Below, piece after piece: positions 56,164 to 64,000 of a stretch of DNA of 64,000 nucleotides (position 1 is the stretch's first letter; the number at the start of each line of letters is the position of its first letter). The notes beneath the pieces were generated by a model. The model worked only from the letters and a program-made list of their open reading frames with translations. It ran no database searches and had not been told where the DNA came from. The translations under genes and the position numbers were made by a program. The stretch comes from Pseudonocardia sp. MH-G8 (GTDB lineage Bacteria; Actinomycetota; Actinomycetes; Mycobacteriales; Pseudonocardiaceae), in assembly GCF_002262885.1 (NCBI RefSeq), contig NZ_NKYF01000013.1, positions 1-64,000 on the forward strand, read 5' to 3'.

Positions 56164-56743
56164 CCGCGACCGCGGTTCTTGACCGCCGCCGGAGCCGGTC
56201 GATCAGCGCGAACGCGCCGCCGGTCAGCACGCCCATCGCGACGCCGGCCAGCAGTCCGCGCAGCGGGTCGCCATCGGTGAACCGGCCCAGCAGGAGCCCG
56301 ACACCCATCATGTACACCGACCACAGCGCGGAGCTCGCGAGCGAGCACGGCAGGAACCGGCGCAGCCCGACGCCGTAGCGGCCGGCGGCCGTGGTGCTGA
56401 CCAGCCGCCCGCCGGGCACGAAGCGCGCGCCGACGATCGTGGCGGCCGGCCGGTGTGCCACGTTGCGGCGCACCCACCCCGCGATCCCGCCCTCCCGGGG
56501 CGCCGACACCCGGCGTGACGTACGTCCGAGCGCGAACAGCAGGTGGTCGCCCGCGACGGAGCCGACGAACGCGGCGGCGAGCAGCGCGAGCGCCAACGGC
56601 ACGTCGTGGGCGCCGATGGCGACCGCCGAGGCCGTCATCAGCAGCGGCTCGCTCGGCACCACGGGGAACGGCCCGTCCAGCGTGACGAGCAGGGCGAGCA
56701 CCGGCACGAGCCACCCCGTGTGCAGCAGCAAAGCGATGTCCAT
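56099..56743 (-). CDS. DedA-family membrane protein
   Basis: A 214-residue VTT/DedA protein. GPFPVVPSEPLLMTASAVAI (early re-entrant loop), AAFVGSVAGDHLLFALGR and IVGARFVPGGRLVSTTAAGRYG carry the acidic and arginine residues typical of the family, whose members flip undecaprenyl phosphate or phospholipids. Four to five membrane helices are seen. The last about 22 residues (AVAAHDRQFGAFECRFRPFS) come from a palindromic repeat and probably replaced an older C-terminus. The ATG at 56743 is used. Confidence 0.87.
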   Translation of the reverse strand: MDIALLLHTGWLVPVLALLVTLDGPFPVVPSEPLLMTASAVAIGAHDVPLALALLAAAFVGSVAGDHLLFALGRTSRRVSAPREGGIAGWVRRNVAHRPAATIVGARFVPGGRLVSTTAAGRYGVGLRRFLPCSLASSALWSVYMMGVGLLLGRFTDGDPLRGLLAGVAMGVLTGGAFALIDRLRRRSRTAVAAHDRQFGAFECRFRPFSRPTS

Positions 56744-57062
56744 CCCGCCCCCTGCTCCCCTGGTCCACCGGCCGCACCCCAGCCTCCTCGCTTCGGCGCT
56801 CCCGATCAGGCCGGTGTGCACCCCGATCGGACGGGGGGCTGTCCCTACCCCCGGCCGTCGCCTGTCGTACCGTTCGCCGTCACGAGGACGACCGTCCGCA
56901 GCAGCAGAAGGTGCCGTTGCGAGTGTGTTATCCGACCGTAACGGCCACGTCCACCCAAAGGGTTGACGCTGCCGCCTGTTAGCGCTCACATTGGGGCCCG
57001 CCCAACACGGGCCCGGACGCAGGCTCACCCGGATCGGGGAGCTCGCACCTCGAGGAGGAGAC
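56744..57062. other. Divergent spacer dedA / sugar importer
   Basis: A 319-base region. Apart from the importer promoter and operator near 56963-56991 and GAGGAGGAG before the GTG at 57063, I see no gene or repeat. Confidence 0.4.
56963..56991 (+). promoter_or_regulatory. Importer promoter with LacI-type operator
   Basis: TTGACG (56963-56968) is a good -35. The palindromic TGTTAGCGCTCACA (56977-56990), with its AGCGCT centre, is the classical operator shape of LacI-family regulators and overlaps where the -10 should be. A sugar-responsive LacI repressor, not encoded in this window, probably blocks the promoter. Confidence 0.7.
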
Positions 57063-58205
57063 GTGCAGAGAAGGCTCGGAATGGTCGCAGCGGGCGCCGC
57101 ACTGGCGCTCACGCTCGCGGCCTGCGCCGGCGAGGGAGCCGGCGGCGGGGGCGGCGCCGGCAGCGATGCGCCGGCCGAGGAGCTCCTCGTCGGGGTGTCG
57201 ATGCCGACGCAGACCTCGGAGCGCTGGATCGCCGACGGCGACAACGTGCGCCAGCAGCTGCAGACCGCCGGCTACCAGGTCGAGCTGCAGTACGCGAACG
57301 ACGACATCCCCACCCAGTCGCAGCAGGTCGACCAGATGATCACTCAGGGTGCCGATGCCCTGATCATCGCGGCCATCGACGGCACCGCGCTCTCCAGCCA
57401 GCTGCAGGCCGCCGCCGACGCGAACATCCCGGTGATCGCCTACGACCGGCTGATCCGCGGCACCGAGAACGTCGACTTCTACGTCACGTTCGACAACCGC
57501 GAGGTCGGCGTGCAGCAGGGCACCGCCCTCCTGACCGGCCTCGGGATCCTCAACCCCGACGGGTCACCGGGCACCGCCACCGGTCCGTTCAACATCGAGC
57601 TGTTCGCCGGCTCGCTGGACGACAACAACACGGGCTACTTCTTCGACGGGGCGATGTCGGTGCTCCAGCCGAAGATCGACGACGGCACGCTCGTCGTCAA
57701 GAGCGGGCAGACCGCCGTGGAGCAGGTCGCCATCCTGCGCTGGCAGCAGGAGACCGCGCAGAAGCGCATGGAGGACCTGCTGACCGCCAGCTACAACGAC
57801 GGTTCGCGGCTCGACGGGGTCCTCTCGCCCTACGACGGCATCTCGCGCGGCATCATCACCGCCCTGCAGAACGCCGGCTACGGCAGCGCGGACAACGCGA
57901 TCCCGGTCGTCACCGGTCAGGACGCGGAGATCGCCTCGGTGAAGCTGATCGCCGACGGCGTGCAGAACTCCACGATCTTCAAGGACACCCGGCTGCTGGC
58001 CGAGCAGGCCGTCGCCGCCGCGGAGGCGTTCCTCGGCGGGGGCCAGCCGGAGGCCAACGACACCGAGACCTACGACAACGGTGTCAAGGTCGTGCCGTCC
58101 TACCTGCTGCCCATCGAGACGGTCTACGCGGACAACATCCAGTCCGCGCTGGTCGACTCCGGCTACTGGACGGCCGAAGAGGTCGCCAGCGGCCAGTCCG
58201 GCTGA
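57063..58205 (+). CDS. chvE: Monosaccharide-binding lipoprotein, ChvE-like
   Basis: A 380-residue periplasmic-binding-type protein. The lipoprotein signal ends in LAAC with C21 as lipid anchor, followed by a Gly/Ala linker. The mature part (LLVGVSMPTQTSERWIADG, DALIIAAIDGTALSSQLQAA, IPVIAYDRLIRGTENVDFYV) matches ChvE-type proteins that bind aldoses such as xylose, arabinose, glucose or galactose. It is the first gene of a binding protein-ATPase-permease operon. GAGGAGGAG precedes the GTG. The specific sugar is not determined. Confidence 0.92.
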   Translation: MQRRLGMVAAGAALALTLAACAGEGAGGGGGAGSDAPAEELLVGVSMPTQTSERWIADGDNVRQQLQTAGYQVELQYANDDIPTQSQQVDQMITQGADALIIAAIDGTALSSQLQAAADANIPVIAYDRLIRGTENVDFYVTFDNREVGVQQGTALLTGLGILNPDGSPGTATGPFNIELFAGSLDDNNTGYFFDGAMSVLQPKIDDGTLVVKSGQTAVEQVAILRWQQETAQKRMEDLLTASYNDGSRLDGVLSPYDGISRGIITALQNAGYGSADNAIPVVTGQDAEIASVKLIADGVQNSTIFKDTRLLAEQAVAAAEAFLGGGQPEANDTETYDNGVKVVPSYLLPIETVYADNIQSALVDSGYWTAEEVASGQSG

Positions 58206-58219
58206 CCCACCCCCGACCC

Positions 58220-58254
58220 GCCGGCCGGCCCGTGACACCACCGGGCCGGCCGGC
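58220..58254 (+). terminator. Intercistronic hairpin after chvE
   Basis: A perfect 13-base stem (58220-58232 and 58242-58254, GCCGGCCGGCCCG) has a nine-base loop between the binding protein and ATPase genes. Such stems commonly protect or partly terminate the binding-protein mRNA, giving more binding protein than transporter. Confidence 0.8.
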
Positions 58255-58282
58255 GATCGTCCGCTCCTGCTCAGGAGGACCA

Positions 58283-59817
<1,535 letters not shown>

Positions 59818-59821
<4 letters not shown>

Positions 59822-61059
59822 CCAGGACCGCGCCCCCGGACACGGCGCCCGAGGGCGCCTCGACGTCTGCGGCACTGCACACGGGCACGAGCGACATCCG
59901 CGCGCTGCTCACCCGCAACCTGCGCCAGAGCGGCATCTACGTCGCCTTCGTGGCGATCATCGCCCTGTTCGCGATCCTCACCGACGGGGTGCTGCTGTCC
60001 CCCGGCAACATCTCGAACATCGTCGTGCAGTACTCCTACATCCTCGTGCTGGCCATCGGCATGGTCATCGTGATCATCGCCGGGCACATCGACCTCTCGG
60101 TCGGGTCCGTGGTGGCGCTCACCAGCGCCGTCTCGGCGGTCCTGGTGATCCAGCAGGGCCTGCCGTGGTGGGTCGGCGTGCTCGCCGCGCTGGCCGTCGG
60201 GCTCGCGGTCGGCGCGTGGCACGGCTTCTGGGTGGCCTACGTCGGCATCCCGGCGTTCATCGTGACGCTGGCCGGCATGCTGCTGTTCCGTGGCCTGACG
60301 CTGCGGGTGCTGGACAACATCTCGCTCTCCCCGTTCCCCGCCGAGTACCAGCTGGTGGCCAACGGCTACCTCAACGGCCTGCTGGGCGGCGACGGCTTCG
60401 ACGCCTTCACGCTGGTCATCGGCGCGATCGCGGTGGCCGGCTACGCGGTGAGCGGGTTCCGCACCCGCCTGGCGCGCATCACCTACCAGCAGCCCGTGGA
60501 GTCGTTCCCGCTGTTCGTCGCCCGCGTCGTGCTGGTCGGCGCCGTGGTCATGTACTTCGCGTGGCAGATCGCCCACGCCCGCGGCCTGCCGGTGGTGCTG
60601 ATCATCCTCGCGGTGCTGGTGATGGCCTACGGCGTGATCACCCGGCGCACGGTGTTCGGCCGGCAGGTCTACGCCATCGGCGGCAACCTCTCGGCGGCCA
60701 CGCTGTCGGGCGTCAAGGTGAAGAGCGTCAACTTCTGGATCTTCGTCAACATGGGGCTGCTCTCGGGGGTCGCCGGGGTCATCTACTCGTCCCGGATCAA
60801 CGGCGCGCAGCCGGGCGCGGGCAACATGTTCGAGCTCGACGCCATCGCGGCGGCGTTCATCGGCGGCGCGGCCGTCACCGGTGGCGTCGGCACGGTCGTC
60901 GGGGCCATGGTCGGCGGCCTGATCATGGCCGTGATGAGCAACGGCATGCAGCTCATGGGCATCGACCAGTCGATCCAGTCGGTGGTGAAGGGCCTCGTGC
61001 TGCTCCTCGCCGTGGCGTTCGACATCTACAACAAGCGCCGGGCGGGCGCCTCCCGCTGA
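59818..61059 (+). CDS. mmsB: Sugar ABC transporter permease
   Basis: A 413-residue permease of the MmsB/GguB/XylH group with about ten membrane helices. GHIDLSVGSVVALTS and the coupling loop near FELDAIAAAFIGGAAVTGG, VGTVVGAMVGGLIMAVMSNG are typical. The first about 35 residues are polar and cytoplasmic. The gene starts in an ATGA overlap with the ATPase and ends the operon just before a strong hairpin. Confidence 0.94.
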
Positions 61060-61068
61060 TCCTGCGGT

Positions 61069-61124
61069 CGAGGTAGACGTGAGGGCTGTTCGCGGGATCG
61101 CGGGCAGCCCTCACGTCGATCTCG
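61069..61124 (+). terminator. 20-bp-stem hairpin after the importer operon
   Basis: Arms 61069-61088 and 61105-61124 pair over 20 bases with two mismatches (GACGTGAGGGCTG core). The loop contains CGCG-GGAT-CGCG, itself able to fold. It is probably the operon terminator. The arms share sequence with the hairpins at 62055 and 30993. Confidence 0.8.
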
Positions 61125-61180
61125 CGCGGGATTTGCCGAAACGGCCCCGCGAGCACGTGGCCGCACGCGATGCTCCGGGC

Positions 61181-62062
61181 ATGGGTTCGGTTCCCGGCTG
61201 GCCGGTGGCGTTCCGCGGCTCCGCCGCGGTCGCGGCGGGTCTGGTCACGAAGGGTGCACTGCGCGGCCCGGCCTTCGAGCGACTGTTCCCGGACACCTAC
61301 GTCCCGGCGCCCGATGACGGCCCACCCGGCCTGGCGCTGCGCGCGCACGCCGCCTACCGCTACGTCGAAGACGCCGGCGGGGTGCTGTCCGGATACTCCG
61401 CCGCAGCGGTCCTCGGCGCCTCCTGCGGGCCATGGAACGCACCCGCCGAGGTCACGGTGCCGCACCGCGGTCAACGCCCGTTGCCCGGTCTGCTCGTGCA
61501 CCGCACCGACCTACTGCCGGGGGAGATCATCGAGGTGGACGGCCTGCGGGTCACCAGCCCCGTGCGCACCGCGTTCGACCTCGCTCGCCGCGGTGACCTG
61601 GTGGAACGGGTCGTCGCGGTCGACCGGCTGGCCAACGTCCACCGCTTCTCCCCCGACCTGCTGCTCCACCTCGCCGCCGGCAAGCGGAGTGCACGGGGCA
61701 CCGATGCCATCGCGGAGGTACTCGCCCACGTCGATCGCCGTGCCGGTTCCCCCACCGAGACCCGCCTGCGCCTGCTCATCGTCCGGGCCGGGCTGCCCCG
61801 TCCCGAGGTCCAGTGGGTGGTGCAGGACGAGCAGACCCGCACCGCCGTCTGGCTCGACCTGGCCTGGCCCGAGCAGCTGATCGGCATCGAGTACGAGGGC
61901 GCCCACCACACCGAACCGGACCAGGTGCTCCGCGACGCCGGCCGGTACACGACGCTCGTCGACAAGGGCTGGCGGATGTATCGCTACACGAAGTTCGAGA
62001 TCCGCCACCGGCCGGAACTGATCGTTGCCCAGCTCGCGCGCGCGAGAGAACGGCCGAGATAG
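61181..62062 (+). CDS. DUF559-domain protein with AbiEi-like N-region
   Basis: A 293-residue protein of a type common in many copies in actinomycete genomes. The N-terminal half (LVTKGALRGPAFERLFPDTY, GVLSGYSAAAVLGA, VTSPVRTAFDLARRGDLVE) resembles the AbiEi-type antitoxin region. The C-terminal half (RTAVWLDLAWPEQLIGIEYE, then GAHHTEPDQ) has the D...E-x-E...H pattern of DUF559 and very-short-patch-repair-like nuclease folds. No toxin partner is adjacent. The function is unknown. It is flanked by two related hairpins, and its TAG stop lies in the second. Confidence 0.72.
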   Translation: MGSVPGWPVAFRGSAAVAAGLVTKGALRGPAFERLFPDTYVPAPDDGPPGLALRAHAAYRYVEDAGGVLSGYSAAAVLGASCGPWNAPAEVTVPHRGQRPLPGLLVHRTDLLPGEIIEVDGLRVTSPVRTAFDLARRGDLVERVVAVDRLANVHRFSPDLLLHLAAGKRSARGTDAIAEVLAHVDRRAGSPTETRLRLLIVRAGLPRPEVQWVVQDEQTRTAVWLDLAWPEQLIGIEYEGAHHTEPDQVLRDAGRYTTLVDKGWRMYRYTKFEIRHRPELIVAQLARARERPR

Positions 62063-62110
62063 ACCTCAGTGCTCTCCAGCGGAGCGTCGCGAACCCTCAG
62101 GTCGATCTCG
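62055..62110. terminator. Hairpin containing the DUF559 stop codon
   Basis: CGAGATAGACCTCAGTGCTC (62055-62074) pairs imperfectly with 62091-62110. The TAG at 62060-62062 is in the left arm. The arms resemble those of the hairpin at 61069-61124, so the DUF559 gene is bracketed by relatives. It lies between convergent genes. Confidence 0.7.
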
Positions 62111-62147
62111 CCCGTCTCGGTCGCTGCCGAGGCGCACGACCCGCCAT

Positions 62148-62588
62148 TCACCGGCGGCGGAACCAGGCGTTCGCCGCCGGGCGGAACATCAGCACCAGTG
62201 CGGTGAGCACCGCGACGACGTGCGCCACGCGCAGGCCCGCGCCGATCAGCGTGGGTACCTCGGCCGCGGCGAGGAATTCGGCCGGTGCGCCACCGGCGAG
62301 CAGCCAGGTCACCGGTTCGCTCACCAGCGACACGGTGCCTATACCCCCGAGCAGCACGGCCACGGCCCAGCGGGCGGCGTTGCGGCCGGTGCGCAGGCAC
62401 AGCACCAGCGCGGCGAGCACCGCGTAGATCGTGAACCGGGCGGCAAGCTGCGGCGGCGTGGGCGGCTCGGCCCCGAGCAGGTAGACGAGGGCCTCGAGCG
62501 CACCGGCCGCGATGGCCGTGAGCCACAGCAGGATCGAGAGCCGGACCGGCTCGGGTGCGGCGACGGCACGGCGCGCGGGAACGGTCAT
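62148..62588 (-). CDS. Four-helix membrane protein, unknown function
   Basis: A 146-residue protein with four hydrophobic helices (LSILLWLTAIAAGALEALVY, FTIYAVLAALVLCL, WAVAVLLGGIGTVSLV, VAHVVAVLTALVLMF). A basic N-terminus suggests a cytoplasmic start. No family motif is recognised, though small proteins of this form are frequent in actinomycetes. It is divergent from the sigma factor at 62865. Confidence 0.65.
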   Translation of the reverse strand: MTVPARRAVAAPEPVRLSILLWLTAIAAGALEALVYLLGAEPPTPPQLAARFTIYAVLAALVLCLRTGRNAARWAVAVLLGGIGTVSLVSEPVTWLLAGGAPAEFLAAAEVPTLIGAGLRVAHVVAVLTALVLMFRPAANAWFRRR

Positions 62589-62864
62589 GCCGTCGAGTCT
62601 GCGAGCGGCGGGGCCGGCCGTCCCGCCGGTGCGCCCCCGTTCCGGACGGGGGAGGGCCTTACCCCTCAAGACAGCGGGAACCTTCTGGTGGCGCTCCGCT
62701 GTGCAGCACGCCGGGGCTTTGGGTGGCACGGGTGCCACTCCCGGCCGGCCTGCGACACGGGCTCCCCGCCGGCATGCGGCACGGGCTGAACGCAGCCCAC
62801 TGAACACAACGGCTCCGGCGCACGTACACATCCCGGGACACGACGGTCGGGAGGTGGCTGGGGG

Positions 62865-63422
62865 ATGCGAGGGCGGCGGGTCCGGGACGCGGCGCCGCGC
62901 GGGCTCGACTCCGAGCACGCGCTGCGCGCCGCGTACGCCGCCCACGGCGCGGAGCTGTACCGCTTCGCGCTGCGGCAGCTCGGCGACGACGGCGCGGCGC
63001 AGGACGTGGTGCAGGAGGTGTTCCTGCGGGCGTGGCGGCGCGCCGACTCCTACGACCCGTCGATCGCGAGCCTGCGGGTGTGGCTGTTCGCCCTCGCCCG
63101 CAACGCGGTGATCGACGAGGTCCGCCGGGTCGCCGTGCGGCCGTGGCGGCGCGGGCTGGTCGGCGAGATGACGGCCGACGCGCACGCCGGGAGCGTCGAC
63201 GCCGCGGAGCACGCGCTCGTCGACACCTGGCTGGTGGAGGAGGCGCTGCGCCGGATCCGGGAGGAGCACCGCACGGCGATCGTGCAGACCTACCTGCGCG
63301 GCCGCCCGTACGCGGAGGTGGCCGCCGAGCTCGGCGTCCCGGTGGGCACACTGCGCAGCAGGGTCTTCTACGGGCTCAAGGCCCTGCGCCTGGCGATGGA
63401 CGAGATGGGTGTGGAGCCGTGA
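62865..63422 (+). CDS. ECF-family RNA polymerase sigma factor
   Basis: A 185-residue sigma factor similar in layout to the SigK/SigL group. Region 2 spans about 20-88 (ALRAAYAAHGAELYRFALRQ, DVVQEVFLRAWRRADSYDPS, LRVWLFALARNAVIDEVRR), and region 4 about 125-180 (AIVQTYLRGRPYAEVAAELG, VPVGTLRSRVFYGLKALRLA). The ATG follows GGAGG with a short gap. The stop overlaps the anti-sigma GTG (GTGA). GGAAC at 62677-62681 upstream could be an ECF-type -35, hinting at self-control. Confidence 0.94.
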   Translation: MRGRRVRDAAPRGLDSEHALRAAYAAHGAELYRFALRQLGDDGAAQDVVQEVFLRAWRRADSYDPSIASLRVWLFALARNAVIDEVRRVAVRPWRRGLVGEMTADAHAGSVDAAEHALVDTWLVEEALRRIREEHRTAIVQTYLRGRPYAEVAAELGVPVGTLRSRVFYGLKALRLAMDEMGVEP

Positions 63423-64000
63423 ACCGGGACGAGCACCGCGGCGTTCGCGAGTCGTTGGGCGCGTACGCGCTGGGCGGGCTGCCCGACGCGGAGCGGACGG
63501 CCGTACGCGCGCATCTCGACGGCTGCGCCGAATGCCGCGCCGAGCTGGCCGAGATCGAGCCGGTGCTCGGCCCGCTGAACCGCGTGGACCCCGACCGGCT
63601 CGACCGCACACCGGTGCCACCGCCGGAACTCGGCGAGCAGATCGTGGCGCGGGCCGTCGGCGAGCGCAGGCCGGCACGCCCGCGCGGTGTGCTCGTCGCC
63701 GCAGCGGCCGTGGTGGTCGCCGCTGCCCTGGCCGGCGGCGTCGGCTTCGCCGCGGGTTCGCGCGCCACGCCGGACGTGCCGCGCGAACCGGTGCAGGTGC
63801 AGGCTCTGGACGCGCGGGTCAACGCCTCGGCCACGGTCGTGCCGCACACCTGGGGCGTGGAGATCACGTTGGAGGCCGGTGGCTTCCGGGACGGTGCCGT
63901 CTACCGGGTGGTGGTGCTGGACGAGGCCGGCCGCCGGGTGGGGGCCGGGGAGTTCGTCGGCACGGGTGAGGCGCCGATGCGCTGCAACCTCAACACGTCG
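63419..64000 (+). CDS. Membrane anti-sigma factor, RskA-like (partial)
   Basis: The first 194 residues of a zinc anti-sigma factor; the gene runs off the window. H32, C36 and C39 form the H-x3-C-x2-C motif (AHLDGCAECR). A single membrane helix follows at about 91-112 (VLVAAAAVVVAAALAGGVGF). The outer domain (VNASATVVPHTWGVEITLEA) matches the extracytoplasmic part of RskA-type proteins. It should hold the preceding sigma factor at the membrane until proteolysis releases it. The GTG overlaps the sigma stop. Confidence 0.92.
   Translation, partial: MNRDEHRGVRESLGAYALGGLPDAERTAVRAHLDGCAECRAELAEIEPVLGPLNRVDPDRLDRTPVPPPELGEQIVARAVGERRPARPRGVLVAAAAVVVAAALAGGVGFAAGSRATPDVPREPVQVQALDARVNASATVVPHTWGVEITLEAGGFRDGAVYRVVVLDEAGRRVGAGEFVGTGEAPMRCNLNTS

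Overview
The window is very GC-rich, uses many GTG starts and ATGA/GTGA stop-start overlaps, and carries the block proB-obg-rpmA-rplU-rne ... ndk-DUF4233-folC-valS ... clpX-clpP2-clpP1-tig, which is the known actinomycete (Mycobacterium, Streptomyces) gene order. It also has an F420-type flavin reductase remnant, ECF sigma/anti-sigma pairs and a Tat-exported PhoD. I read it as chromosomal DNA of an actinomycete, plausibly Pseudonocardiaceae; the genus is inference. I found no rRNA, tRNA, CRISPR, transposase or phage gene.

Layout. 0-5 kb: an isoaspartate-type methyltransferase, then a GntR-controlled sugar-acid transporter/dehydrogenase pair. 5-18.6 kb: proB, obg, rpmA, rplU, rne and two radical-SAM-associated genes, the latter two separated by a polysaccharide flippase, a GMC oxidoreductase and an acetyltransferase. 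18.7-24.7 kb: accessory genes (methyltransferase, SARP-like TPR protein, dapA, membrane proteins, Xre-cupin regulator). 24.7-34.1 kb: ndk, DM13, DUF4233, folC and two different valyl-tRNA synthetases, one of archaeal type placed between folC and the ordinary bacterial valS. 34.2-41.3 kb: amino-acid permease, PhoD, a cysteine-peptidase-like protein, a frameshifted F420 reductase, and an oxalate/formate-type transporter with a 46-residue partner. 41.5-46 kb: clpX, clpP2, clpP1, tig. 46-48.7 kb: an ECF sigma factor with three Asp23/Gls24-like proteins and a FhuF-like protein. 49.2-55.2 kb: gltBD. 55.6-62.6 kb: DoxX, DedA, a monosaccharide ABC importer under a LacI-type operator, a DUF559 protein and a membrane protein. 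62.9-64 kb: an ECF sigma factor and the start of its membrane anti-sigma factor.

The most unusual content is non-coding. There are eleven convergent gene pairs. Three have essentially no spacer. All eight others carry inverted repeats in the spacer, often built by reiterating a short word. Several families recur: a 21-bp unit around GACTCGCGGG at three loci; a REP-like element with GGCCTTGATCAGCGAA and GGCGATCATGA ends around variable hairpin cores at four loci; a roughly 80-bp palindrome shared between 31.1 and 55.3 kb; and hairpins with CGAG(A/G)T-GAC arms. The 1.3-kb gap between the two valS genes is almost entirely such material, including an imperfect inverted repeat of about 580 bp. Stop codons of several genes lie inside these palindromes. 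They probably act as terminators, and some behave like a dispersed palindromic repeat system.
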